Shown here in pieces: positions 25,601-36,390 of a stretch of DNA of 64,000 bases. The translations under genes and the position numbers were made by a program. The notes under the pieces were generated by a model, which searched no databases, was not told where the DNA came from, and saw only the letters and a program-made list of their open reading frames with translations. The DNA is from Neoarius graeffei (Eukaryota > Chordata > Actinopteri > Siluriformes > Ariidae), in assembly GCF_027579695.1 (NCBI RefSeq), contig NC_083577.1:57921783-57985782 (forward strand), written 5' to 3'. The number at the start of each line of letters is the position of its first letter. Within the stretch, counting starts at the first letter, position 1.

Positions 25601-27992
25601 GCCTGATCACAATGTTCTGTTCGATCACACCAGTTTTTATTCTGCACTCTGCAAGGAACACAAAATAAAAAGTTTCCCTAAAGGTTCTCTTTGGTTTGTA
25701 GAAACCTATGACATAAGGTTTCCTATGAACAAAAGGGTTCTATATAAAGCCCCATTAAAAGACTGGAACCTTTAAAGAACCCTCAGGGACCCTCTATTTA
25801 AGAAAATATTTTTTAACAAATGGCTATAGTTCTACCTAGAAGGCTAAAACAGACAGTTTTCCCAACTGAGAAGACTCTAGATAGTATCTTTTTCATAAGT
25901 TTAACTTAAAGAACTCTTGAACAACACTTTTCCTAACTGTATTTTTTAATCAAGGAATAATGATTTGATGCACAGAACAACAAACTGATATTCAATCACT
26001 CACTCATACTTCTTCCAGCTTGTCACACTTATGCGTGTGGGGTCGCTGCCAAGTGGACCCTATTGATCCACACGTCATACTAATTGGAGCATAGTAGGAT
26101 GCCCTTCCTGCCGCAACCCTCCCATTTCCAGGTTTGGGAAACAACCATTTACACACACACATTCACACCTATGGACAATTTAGAGTAGCCAGTTAACCTA
26201 ACTGCATGTCTTTGGACTGTGGGAGAAACCAGAGCAATGAAAACCCAGAGGAAACCCATACAGACACGGGGAGAACATGCAAACTCCACACAGAAAGGCC
26301 CCCATCGACCACTGGGCTCGAACCCAGAACCTTCTTGCTGTGAGGCGACAGTGCTAACCACTACACCACTGTGTTGCTCACAACAACAAACTAATATTAT
26401 AGGAAAGAAAACACAGTGTGGTAAGTCATAATTATGTTATTTATTATACCAGTATACTTGGCTACCCATTTTTCATCTTCCCTATCTTCTACAGAGGCAG
26501 CTGTGGTATCCTCTTCTATCTGCACAGCCAATTCATCAGCTCTGTGCCTATAAATCTGTTTCTGTAGACCATCAACCCCCTCCTGGGGCTTAAGTCAATG
26601 CCAATCAATCCATGTCTCCTCATTCCTCCACACTGTATCCAGAACATTCCCTCTTACAGTCTGTAAACAGAGCCTTAGGTAACTGATGATGTGAATTTGT
26701 ATTCAACCAACTAGCTAAGTCCAGAGATGACCACAGAGAGCGTTCTGCGGAATACAGGTTGTAATTGCACATGCAGCTGGGAGACATTCCAGAGAGAAAA
26801 TTCTTGTCCAGATTTATTTAAAAAAATAATAATAAAAATATATATACACATATACAGATTGTTATGAACACTTCATTACCTTATTCAGGCTTTAAGTGAA
26901 AGGAAGCAAACACATGGGCATGTAGAGAACCTACAATAGGTAACAGTCCACATGCAATTTGTACACACTAACCTCCTATATCCCTCTTCTCAAAATCAGG
27001 GCTGGCTCCTGCAGATAATGGTGGGGCATCTGGGGGCACAGGCTTCTCCTTCACCATACGTACCAGAGGTTCAAGTTCCTCAGGGCCCTAAAGAAAAGAC
27101 AGTGTTAAAGCTAATTTTAAAAGGTTACACCAGTAAACTTAGCTTTAATTAGAGATTACATTTAAAAATGACACTTGTCAATTGTTGGCTGAAAAAATAA
27201 ATAAAAAGGCCTAAAGTAGCTGTTTAGTATATCTCAACTGATAAGAAGGAGAGACACCTTTCATGTAATAATTCAGAAAACCTTGTATTCTTAAATAACT
27301 TGCCAAAAATATTAAGTAAATTATGCCTGTTGTCTAAATGGTTTTGTTTAAATGTGAGTACTTTGTTATAGGCAGCATGTGCTGATGTAAAAGCCACACA
27401 TTGCATATAAACATACACCGATCACCGCCGTAATATTAAAACCACTGACAGGTGACGTAAATGACATTGGTTATCTCATTATAATGGCACCTGTCAAGGG
27501 CTGGGATATATTAGGCAGCAAGAGAACAGTCAGTTCTTGAAGTTGATGTGTCATATGAGTATATATGAGTGTTAGAAAGGCAGCATCTATAATGTATACC
27601 TCAATTTACACAATTAAATTAATGCTGTTCAATTTTCACAAGCATGAAAGCTAAATAGTCATTATAGATTATTGGTATTATTTCCAATGCTTATTTTTTT
27701 TTTTTAATTAGTGCTAGTGTTAACCTTTGATTATACACAGGTGCTCACCCACCAAATTTTGAAGACTCTCATTTCCTCCTATGTGGACGTCGTTAAAGAA
27801 TATCTGTGGCACAGTGCTGCTACCAGTCATCTTATCCAGCCAGGCCCTGACAGCTGCATCATGACTCACATCCACTTCACACACTGGTAGATTCAGGGCC
27901 TGTAAAGCAGCCTTGGCCTGTAAGCAGTGCGGGCATCCTGGCACTGAGTACACAGTAACCCTTCCTGCTATATGGTTCTCAGACACAGCCAT
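22659..27992 (-). CDS. Glutaredoxin-DEP-DUF547 domain protein, nine exons
   Basis: Coding exons on the minus strand: 27753-27992, 26973-27087, about 26450-26652 (5' edge uncertain), 25028-25110, 24653-24850, 23851-23988, 23157-23246, 22920-23063 and 22659-22787, ending TAA. All other junctions have GT/AG ends and matching phase. Exon 1 is a glutaredoxin-like fold: CPHC at residues 20-23, STVP with the cis-proline near 62, and a GG glutathione-site motif near 72. Exons 4 to 9 form DUF547 (HLSADGKLVDYKAI, LAFFINVYNAMVIHG, ALNCGSKSCP, ending VSYMPYDWS). Exon 3 shows a DEP-like motif (VYRNRFIGTELMNWL) in one frame, but the frame that splices correctly to exon 4 is another. Either an indel or a reduced DEP segment is present. 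An acceptor ends at 27996, so a 5' untranslated exon lies upstream. Zebrafish has a similar uncharacterised protein as far as I recall. Function is unknown beyond a likely thiol-redox domain. Convergent with htr1f. Confidence 0.85.
23088..23111. repeat. (AAT)n microsatellite
   Basis: Eight AAT-type units lie in an intron of the glutaredoxin-DUF547 gene. Confidence 0.9.
24042..24594 (+). mobile_element. Internally deleted Tc1 copy in an intron
   Basis: The ends are inverted (left CAACCCCAATTCCAAAAAAG, right reverse complement CAACCCTACTTCCAAAAAAG) and flanked by TA. About 550 bp remain. A transposase C-terminal piece starting SPIENVCRIMKHKMQQWRPW survives at 24159-24359. It lies in the intron between DUF547 exons of the minus-strand gene. 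Confidence 0.85.
25640..25830. repeat. AGAACC/GGTTCT-rich intronic repeat (possible MITE)
   Basis: Repeated AAAGGTTCT, AAGGGTTCTATATAAAGCCC and GGAACCTTTAAAGAACCC phrases in both orientations suggest a small inverted-repeat element. Ends not defined. Confidence 0.4.
25993..26381 (-). mobile_element. SINE with third tail type, in an intron
   Basis: The tRNA-like head and body are shared with the other SINEs, but the tail carries CCACTTGGCAGCGACCCCAC and related sequence. A 17-bp duplication AACAACAAACTGATATT flanks it with one mismatch (25976-25992 and 26382-26398). Confidence 0.88.
27413..27560 (+). mobile_element. Truncated Tc1 fragment
   Basis: The sequence starts at the same type of terminus as the 2744-3909 element (CACCGATCACCGCCGTAATA) and continues with GACAGGTGACG and AGTCAGTTCTTGAAGTTGAT, then breaks off before the transposase. 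Confidence 0.7.
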
Positions 27993-28204
27993 CAATACAC
28001 CTGTGGAGAGAACATCCAGTTATTTTTATTGCATGTTTGCTTTGTCTGTTTTCTTGCTGAAACCTTGTGAAAGGTCAGGTCTCTCTTGAAAAGGAGATTT
28101 TTAATTTCAGTGAGACTTTTGCCTGGTTAAATAAAAGTAATAAAAAGATAACACTTGGAAACATCCTGACTATTCACCCACCAAAGTGATTAGATATGAA
28201 TATA

Positions 28205-29796
28205 CAGTTGTGCTTGAAAGTTTGTGAACCCTTTAGAATTTTCTATATTTCTGCATAAATATGACCTAAAACAACATCAGATTTTCATACAAGTCCTAAA
28301 ACTAGATAAAGAGAGCCCAGTTAAAGAAATGAGACAAAAATATTATACTTGGTCATTTATTTATTGAGGAAAATGATCCAATATTACATATCTATGAATG
28401 GCAAGAGTATTTGCTTTCAGTATCTGGTGTGACCCCCTTGTGCAGCAATAACTGCAATTAAACGTTTCCAGTAACTGTTGATCAGTCCTGCACACCAGCT
28501 TGGAGGAATTTTAGCCCATTCCTCCATACAGAACAGCTTCAACTCTGGGATGTTGGTGGGTTTCCTCACATGAACTGCTCGCTTCAGGTCCTTCCACAAC
28601 ATTTCGATTGGATTAAGGTCAGGACTTTGACTTGGCCATTTCAAAACATTAACTTTATTCTTCTTTAACCATTATTTGGTAGAATGACTTGTGTGCTTAG
28701 GGTTGTTGTCTTGCTGCATGACCCACCTTCTCTTGAGATTCAGATCATGGACAGATGTCCTCACATCTTCCTTTAGAATTCGTTGGTATAATTCAGAATT
28801 CATTGTTCCATCAATGATGGCAAGCCGTCCTGGCCCAGATGCAGCAAAACAGGCCCAAACCATGATACTACCACCACCATGTTTCACAGATGGGATAAGA
28901 TTCTTATGCTGGAACGCAGTGTTTTCCTTTCTCCAAACATAACGCTTCTCATTTAAACCAAAAAGTTCTATTTTGGTCTCATCCATTCACAAAACATTTT
29001 TCCAATAGCCTTCTGGCTTGTCCACGTGATCTTTAGCAAACTGCAGACGAACAGCAATGTTCTTTTTGGAGAGCAGTGGCTTTCTCCTTACAACCCTGCC
29101 ATGCACACCATTGTTGTTCAGTGTTTTTCTGATGGTGGACTCATGAACATTAACATTAGCCAATGTGAGAGAGGCCTTCAGTTGCTTAGAAGTTACCCTG
29201 GGGTCCTTTGTGACCTCACTGACTATTACATGCCTCGCTCTTGGAGTGATCTTTGTTGGTCGACCACTCCTGGGGAGGGTAGCAATGGTCTTGAATTTCC
29301 TCCATTTGTACACAATCTGTCTGACTGTGGATTGGTGGAGTCCAAACTCTTTAGAGATGTTTTTGTAACCTTTTCCAGCCTGATGAGCATCAGCAACACT
29401 TTTTCTGAGGTCCTCCTTTGTTCGTGCCATGATACACTTTCACAAACATGTGTTGTGAAGGTCAGACTTTGATAGATCCTTGTTCTTTAAGTAAAACAGG
29501 GTGCCTGCTCACACCTGATTGTCATCCCACTGATTGAAAACACCCGACTCTAATTTCACCTTCAAATTAACTGCTAATCCTAGAGGTTCACATACTTTTG
29601 CCACTCACAGATATGCAATATTGGATCATTTTCCTCAATAAATAAATGACCAATATAATATTTTTGTCTCATTTGTTTAACTGGGTTCTCTTTATCTACT
29701 TTTAGGACTTGTGTGAAAATCTGATGATGTTTTAGGTCATATTTATGCAGAAATATAGAACATTATAAAGAGTTCACAAACTTTCAAGCACCACTG
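28205..29796 (-). mobile_element. Full-length Tc1 element, transposase interrupted by two stops
   Basis: Inverted ends CAGTTGTGCTTGAAAG and CAGTGGTGCTTGAAAG are flanked by TA. The minus-strand transposase runs from about 29430 to 28417: MARTKEDLRKSVADAHQAG with helix-turn-helix motifs (YKNISKEFGLHQSTVRQIVY), then the catalytic part with [30 protein letters not shown] and SPDLNPIEMLWKDL. Two in-frame stops divide it, at about 28987 (a tryptophan codon in sister copies) and 28672 (a glutamate codon in sister copies). The near-intact state suggests recent activity. Sister copies are at 49554-51164, 54636-55629 and 61533-62147. Confidence 0.93.
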
Positions 29797-29798
29797 TA

Positions 29799-31456
29799 CA
29801 ACCCCGATTCCAAAAATGTTGGGAAGCCATGCAAAATGTAAATAAAAATAGAATGCATTGATTTGCAAATCATTTTCAACCTATATTCAATTGAACACAA
29901 TACAAAAACAAGATATTTAGTGTTCAAACTGATAAACTATATACACACACATTCTGAATGTGAAGAGCAACACGTCCCAGATAAGTCAGGACAGGGGCAA
30001 CAAAAAGCTTGGAAAGCTGTGGAATGCTCAAAAATCAGCTGTTTGGAACATTCTACAGGTAAGCAGGTTAATTGGTAATTGGAAAGGCTTGGTTATCGTA
30101 AGCAAGGATGGGGTGAGGTTAATCATTAAAGGTGTCATTGCATCATTTTTTCATTAATTGTGCGGTCGTCTCTCGTATGAATGAATGCCCTGTGAGCTGG
30201 TTTTTGTGAAAAAAATGCTGTGGTGCTCTTGTTTCAGGCAGTTCTAGTTTGGTGAAGGAGTGGGTGGGGAGAGAACGACAGGATTTCAGCTCTTACTCAT
30301 GAATATTCATGACATGCAAACATATCGCTTCTGATTGGCTAACAGCACTGTGACGCTCCCTCCAGTGGGTTATGGGCGAGGCCATGATGACTAAGTTTCG
30401 AAGTGACGCAAGTTCGTAGGGCTTTTTCTGATTCGCTTGTTTTTCCGTCTATTTTCTTTCATAGGCTAATACAGGGAATAGTGGTAGAAGAACATTTTCA
30501 CGTGCAGCATGCATATGCAACTCGGAGTGACCTATGGTATTTCAAAAAGAGCAAGTATTAAACGGTTTGTTGTGGAATGACATGCACATGTACATGCAGG
30601 TTTTGGAGCAACATATGCTGCCATCCAGATGATGTTTTTTTTCAGGGACTTCCCTGTTTATTCCAGCAAGACAATGCCAAGCCACATTCTGCATGTGTTA
30701 TAACAGCGTGGCTTCGTAGTAAAAGAATGCAGATGCTAAACTGGCCTGCCTGCCTCCTACTGAAAATATATTGCGCATTATGAAGTCATATGAGGCAAGA
30801 ATGGGAAAGCATTTCACATTCAAAACTTCAACACTTAATATCCTCAGTTCCCAAACGCTTAGTGAGTGTGGTTAAAAGAAAAAGGTGATGTAACAGAGTG
30901 GTAAATATGCCCCCGCCCCAACTTTTTTGGAACATGTTGCAAGCATTAAATTCAGAATGCGTATGCATTTACAAAAAAAACCCCAAAACAAAACAAAGTA
31001 TATCAGTTTGAACATTAAATATCGTGTTTTGTTTTTTTTTTGGAGGCTCAAAACCCCTCCAAATCCCCCCCACCTACCCTCCTCCATCTCACATGCACAT
31101 TCATTACCCCTAACCAACCCCACCTAGCCTCCCCTATACAGCAACATAGCTCTTGTTTATCTTTGTCGAATTTGTCTCCATGTGTTCTGTTACATCTCTT
31201 TGTTAACATATTAGTAGTATTGTCCAGCCTTTGAAGTTGTTGTTAATGTTACGTCAGTGCTTCTGTTGTGTCATGTGTATGTACTGATTTGTTTCATTCT
31301 GTCCTTCTTACTTTGTATTTGTTAGCAAAAAAAAAAAAAAAATCGTGTCTTTGTGTTGTATTCAAATGACTATAGGTCAAAAATTATTTGCAAATCATTG
31401 CATTCTGTTTTTATTTACATTTTACACAGTGTCCCAACTTTTTGTAATCTGGGTTG
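29799..31456 (+). mobile_element. Tc1 element with internal replacements
   Basis: The ends match the 24042-24594 family (left CAACCCCGATTCCAAAAATG, right reverse complement CAACCCAGATTACAAAAAGT) with TA at both. A transposase piece is left at 30625-30790 (FQGLPCLFQQDNAKPHSA). About 30105-30575 is foreign to the family, and a poly(A)-ended insertion lies at 31028-31341. The left end shares its TA with the right end of the Tc1 at 28205-29796. Confidence 0.85.
31028..31341 (+). mobile_element. Poly(A)-tailed retro-insertion with 7-bp target duplication
   Basis: A 314-bp unit ends in 15-16 A residues (31327-31342) and is flanked by ATCGTGT (31021-31027 and 31342-31348). The sister Tc1 at about 24475-24490 shows the uninterrupted site. 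The insert starts T-rich and has no open frame or AATAAA. It may be a reverse-transcribed RNA or the 3' end of an unrecognised LINE. Confidence 0.8.
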
Positions 31457-31848
31457 TAATTGTTAGGATCAGACCAGAGATTGGTTTGAATTGCTACTCA
31501 TTAAATAAATTATGTACATTCAGTCTTCAGGCTCAAAATGATACACCACAAAGGTGGATCAATTTATTTACTCCATAAAGCAGCTAATCAACCAGTCAAA
31601 ACACTGTAACTACTTTTAAATAAAAACATGACACGGTGTGGTGTTTTCGGAAATAACTGCATGTCCCAAATTGTTTTATTCCTCTTATACCACAGCATGA
31701 TCGTTACATTCATTCATTCATTTTCTATATCGCTGATCCATTGAGAGCCACGGATGAATTGGAGCCAATCCCATCTGACTTTGGGTGAGAGGCAGGGTAC
31801 ATCCTAGACATGTCACCAATCTATCGTAGGGCTAACACAGAGACAAAC

Positions 31849-32675
31849 TATGAGGGGCCATACAAGACATTATCCATACTGGCCCTTTTACACTGTACAT
31901 ATATACTCGCTCTCTCACATTCTCACTCTCACATGCATACATTCTCCTCTCACATACGTACATACAAGAATGTACGCATGTGAGAGGAGAATGTATGTAT
32001 GTGAGAGGAGAATGTATGTATGTGAGAGGAGAATGTATGTATGTGAGAGGAGAATGTATGTATGTGAGAGGAGAATGTACGTATGTGAGAGGAGAATGTA
32101 CGTATGTGAGAGGAGAATATATGTATGTGAGAGGAGAATATACATATGTGAGAGGAGAATGTATGCATTTGAAAGGAGAATATATGTATATGAGAGGAGA
32201 ATGTACGTATGTGACAGGAGAATATATGTATGTGAGAGGAGAATATATGCATATGAGAGGAGAATATATGTATGTGAGAGGAGAATATATGTATGTGAGA
32301 GGAGAATATATGTATGTGAGAGGAGAATATATGTATGTGAGAGGAGAATGTATGCATGTGAAAGGAGAATATATGTATATGAGAGGAGAATGTACGTATG
32401 TGAGAGGAGAATATACGTATGTGAGAGGAGAATGTATGCATGTGAAAGGAGAATATATGTATATGAGAGGAGAATGTACATATGTGACAGGAGAATATAT
32501 GTATGTGAGAGGAGAATGTATGTATGTGAGAGGAGAATGTATGCATGTGAGAGTGAGAATATATGTATGTGAGAGGAGAATATACGTATGCGAGAGTGAG
32601 AATATATGCATGTGAGAGGAGAATGTATGCATGTGAGAGGGTCAGAATAGATAAAGTCTTATGCGGCCCCTCATA
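31849..32675. mobile_element. MITE carrying an expanded 21-bp minisatellite
   Basis: The termini are inverted: TATGAGGGGCCATACAAGAC at the left, and TATGAGGGGCCGCATAAGAC as reverse complement of the right. ACAAAC flanks both sides. The interior is mostly the 21-bp array. No transposase is present. Confidence 0.75.
31930..32640. repeat. 21-bp minisatellite array, about 30 units
   Basis: The unit contains GAGAGGAGAATG followed by TATGTATGT variants. At the left edge the first two units run in the opposite direction, giving a hairpin around 31935-31995. Because 21 is a multiple of three and the unit lacks stops in most frames, 188- to 266-codon open frames appear on both strands. They are artefacts of the repeat. 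Confidence 0.95.
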
Positions 32676-32745
32676 ACAAACAGCCATTCACACACATTCA
32701 CACCTATGGGCAATTTAGAATAGCCAGCTGACCTAATCTCACGGG

Positions 32746-33266
32746 TCCCAAATTTCGAACTTCCAAACGCTAGTCCATTTACGAAGTGATCCCGGAGGCT
32801 GAGGCCGCGCAGCAGCTGATCGATGGTGGCAAAGCTGCCAAGGGGGGAAGGTGCATTAGGGGCAGTCCCCTTGTCTGGAGGTCCCCCTCAGAAATTTTTT
32901 TCAAAATGGCATTGAAATATGCGATTTCCAAGCATTTCAGCTTATTTTTATGACATTTATATTGATATCAAAATTTGCAAGTGGACTGTGTATCTGCTGA
33001 CAGTTAATAACAGTACATGTTTAGCGTCTGACCAAGCAGTGCCTATTTTGACAGGGCAACGACCTTAATATTTAATAAATCACACATTAGTCTTAGATCA
33101 TTACAGACATTAGGACTACACTAGTCTGTCAGATGCAGATGTAGAGTTTAGATATATTAAAACACTGGGATATTTCCAATACATGGATCTCTCTACAAAC
33201 CAGTAACATAAAGGGAAATGTAAGCATTTGGTCTAGATCTTGTAAATACGTTATTAAAAATAATAT
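32746..33266. other. Intergenic DNA with a hAT-like terminal fragment
   Basis: 32830-32930 (GGGGCAGTCCCCTTGTCTGG, then GGTCCCCCTCAG) resembles the terminal region of fish hAT repeats, but the second end was not found. The rest is unremarkable. Confidence 0.4.
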
Positions 33267-33619
33267 ACAGTGGATATAAAAAGTGTACACACCCCGTTAA
33301 AATGATAGGTTTTTCTGATGCAAAAAAAATGAGACCACAATAAATAATTTCAAAACTTTTCCCACCTTTAAATGTGACCTATGGTATAACCTGTACAATT
33401 CAATTGAAAAACAAACAAATCTGTTAGGGGGAAAACATAAAAAAAAGTACAATAAGCTGGTTGCATAAGTGTGCACACCCTTAAACTAATACTTTGTTGA
33501 AGCACCTTTTGATTTAATTACAGCATTCAGTCTTTTTGGGTCGGAGTCTATCAGCCTGCCACGTCTAGACTTGGCAATATTTGCCCACTCTTCCTTGCAA
33601 AAGCGCTCCAAATCTGTCA

Positions 33620-34069
<450 letters not shown>

Positions 34070-34164
34070 TTAGCCAAGCCTGGATGTTTTTCTTTGACCC
34101 TACCTCATAGTCCAGACATATGAAAAATATGGGAGACTGTTGTCACGTGTAGTACACAACCAGT

Positions 34165-34369
34165 CAAAGTCCTTCCCACGCCTTACAGTACCTGGTATTC
34201 CTAGGCAGCCTCCCACTCAAGTACTAACCAGGCCCAACTCTGTATGTGGCGCATCGGGCGGTGCCGATCTCCGTTTCCATAGCCCTCGGCCTCTCGCCTA
34301 TTACATAGCTAGGGTTACAGTGGGGGGCTAGTCCTCTGGTAACCACGAGAGTTTCCATACTCTCGTGGT
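34165..34369 (-). mobile_element. 5S rRNA-derived insertion with 12-bp target duplication
   Basis: A 205-bp segment is flanked by TACACAACCAGT (34153-34164 and 34370-34381) inside a Tc1. On the minus strand it contains a 5S rRNA-like part, preceded by about 85 nt including a hairpin with 15-bp arms (CCACGAGAGT at both ends, 34339-34372, which also uses the edge of the duplication). This looks like a retroposed or SINE3-type unit. Confidence 0.75.
34181..34284 (-). pseudogene. 5S rRNA-like sequence (pseudogene)
   Basis: Read on the minus strand, it begins GCTATGG, passes CCGCCCGATG and GCCTGGTTAGTACTTG, and ends GAATACCAGGTACTGTAAGG. The 3' half agrees with vertebrate 5S rRNA at most positions, while the 5' half is shortened and diverged. 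It is about 104 nt against the usual 120. The internal promoter is degraded (TGGGAGGCTGCCTAGG in place of the usual TGGGAGACCGCCTGGG). It lies in an insertion in a Tc1, not in a 5S array, so a working rRNA gene is unlikely. Confidence 0.8.
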
Positions 34370-35210
34370 TACACAACCAGTACTTGCCAGAAATTCCTGC
34401 AGCTCCTTCAGTGTTGCTGTAGGCCTCTTGGCAGCCTCCCTGACCAGTTTTCATCTTGTCTTTTCATCAATTTTGGAGGGATGCCCAGTTCTCGGTAATG
34501 TCACTGTTGGCCCATATCTTATCCACTTCTTGATGACTGTTTTCACTGTGCTCCATGGTATATCTAATGCTGTGGAAATTTTTTGTACCCTTCTCCTGAC
34601 TGATACCTTTCAACAATGAGATCCCTTTGATGCTTTGTAAGCTCTCTGTGAACCCTGGCTTTTGCTGGAGGAGCAACTGAGTAAATATCTGAACTTTATT
34701 TGGGGTTAATCAGAGTCATTTTAACTGATGGCAGGTGTGAACCCAAAAAGACTGAATGCTGTAATTAAATCAAAAGGTGCTTCAACAAAGTATTAGTTTA
34801 AGGGTGTGCACACTTATGCAAACAGCTTATTGAAGGGTTTTTTTTTTATATGTTTTTCTCCCTAACAGATTTGTTTGTTTTTCAATTGAATTGTACAGGT
34901 TATACTGTAGGTCACATTAAAGGTGGGAAAAGTTTTGAAATTATTTATTGTGGTCTCATTTTTTTATGTCAGAAAAACCTATCATTTTAACGGGGTGTGT
35001 ATACTTTTTATATCCACTGTATACTCACTCTGCAAAAGCTTTGCCTGGCTGCTTTGTTTGAGAATGCACACGCTTTCTCTTCTTTGGTGCAACTTGTACT
35101 TTAACCATCACAATCTGTCATGATTAATGATTACACAAATGACTGATTGTGCGCGTGAGATATACATTACGTACGGTAGAGATCAGTAATTATAAAGATT
35201 AGCTTACATA

Positions 35211-35739
35211 CACTACCATTCAAAAGTTTGGGGTCACCCAGACAATTTCGTGTTTTCCATGAAAAGTCACACTTTAATTTACCACCATAAGTTGTAAAAT
35301 GAATAGAAAATATAGTCAAGACATTTTTCTGGCCATTTTGAGCATTTAATCGACCCCACAAATATGATGCTCCAGAAACTCAATCTGCTCAAAGGAAGGT
35401 CAGTTTTATAGCTTCTCTAAAGAGCTAAACTGTTTTCAGCTGTGCTAACATGATTGTACAAGGGTTTTCTAATCATCCATTAGCCTTCTGAGGCAATGAG
35501 CAAACACATTGTACCATTAGAACACTGGAGTGAGAGTTGCTGGAAATGGGCCTCTATACACCTATGGAGATATTGCACCAAAAAACCAGACATTTGCAGC
35601 TAGAATAGTCATTTACCACATTAGCAATGTATAGAGTGGATTTCTGATTAGTTTAAAGTGATCTTCATTGAAAAGAACAGTGCTTTTCTTTCAAAAATAA
35701 GGAAATTTCAAAGTGACCCCAAACTTTTGAACGGTAGTG
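35211..35739. mobile_element. Non-autonomous Tc1-like MITE
   Basis: The ends are inverted (left CACTACCATTCAAAAGTTTG, right reverse complement CACTACCGTTCAAAAGTTTG) and flanked by TA. 529 bp, no transposase frame. Confidence 0.85.
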
Positions 35740-35747
35740 TATATACA

Positions 35748-36128
35748 GGGCGGCACGGTGGTGTAGTGCTTAGCGCTGTCGCCTCACAGCAAGAAGGTCC
35801 TGGGTTCGAGCCCCGGGGCCGGCGAGGGCCTTTCTGTGTGGAGTTTGCATGTTCTCCCCGTGTCCGCGTGGGTTTCCTCCGGGTGCTCCGGTTTCCCCCA
35901 CAGTCCAAAGACATGCAGGTTAGGTTAACTGGTGACTCTAAATTGAGCGTAGGTGTGAATGTGAGTGTGAATGGTTGTCTGTGTCTATGTGTCAGCCCTG
36001 TGATGACCTGGCGACTTGTCCAGGGTGTACCCTGCCTTTCGCCCGTAGTCAGCTGGGATAGGCTCCAGCTTGCCTGCGACCCTGTAGAAGGATAAAGCGG
36101 CTAGAGATAATGAGATGAGATGAGATGA
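35748..36128 (+). mobile_element. Full-length DANA/Mermaid-like SINE with target duplication
   Basis: The best-preserved plus-strand copy: it starts GGGCGGCACGGTGGTGTAG, with box B-like GGGTTCGAGCCC, and ends in (GAGAT)n repeats. An 11-bp duplication GTGTATATACA flanks it (35737-35747 and 36129-36139). It landed at the right end of the Tc1 MITE at 35211. Confidence 0.93.
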
Positions 36129-36390
36129 GTGTATATACATGCACACAATGACAGCAGCTGTCATGTCTGTAGGCTTGTAATTTCACGCGCCCTGTCAAAG
36201 CAATCGGAAAATCTCAGCATGTGAAATGCCAAAAAGCAGTTTCGGAAGTGGTCGAGTAGTCAGACTGTTGTGAATGAAAAGGCCAAATTTCATTTGTCAT
36301 TTACCAGCATGACCGGCAGAGGGGCCCAATATATAAGACACACCACACTGACGAGTCAAGCTCTCATACATCTACATGCTTGGAAGTGCC

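Larger units (their letters stand above)
31707..32745 (-). mobile_element. Old SINE split by a minisatellite-bearing element
   Basis: 31707-31848 carries the SINE tail and body (AGGCAGGGTACATCCTAGAC), and the body resumes at 32676 (CATTCACACCTATGGGCAAT). The two parts join across ACAAAC once the 31849-32675 insertion is removed. Confidence 0.75.

Noticed and set aside
26660-26740. Extra exon of the glutaredoxin-DUF547 gene reading ERSLWSSLDLASWLN
   Set aside because: It has acceptor and donor-like ends but leaves the downstream phase unresolved and shows no domain similarity.
28414-29430. Host gene from the long minus-strand frames
   Set aside because: It is a Tc1 transposase with terminal repeats and TA flanks.
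31930-32640. CRISPR-like array
   Set aside because: Units are directly adjacent without unique spacers, in a vertebrate context.
31832-32687. Long open frames of 188-266 codons on both strands
   Set aside because: They are produced by a 21-bp tandem unit without stops, not by a coding sequence.
34181-34284. Functional 5S rRNA gene
   Set aside because: It is shortened, has a changed internal promoter and lies in a transposon insertion.
35748-35830. tRNA gene in the SINE heads
   Set aside because: Box A and B-like motifs are present, but the sequence does not fold as a full tRNA and is part of a dispersed SINE.
35708-36095. Recurring Cys-containing small proteins such as SLDCGGNRSTRRKPT seen at many places
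   Set aside because: They are translations of the SINE body in various frames.
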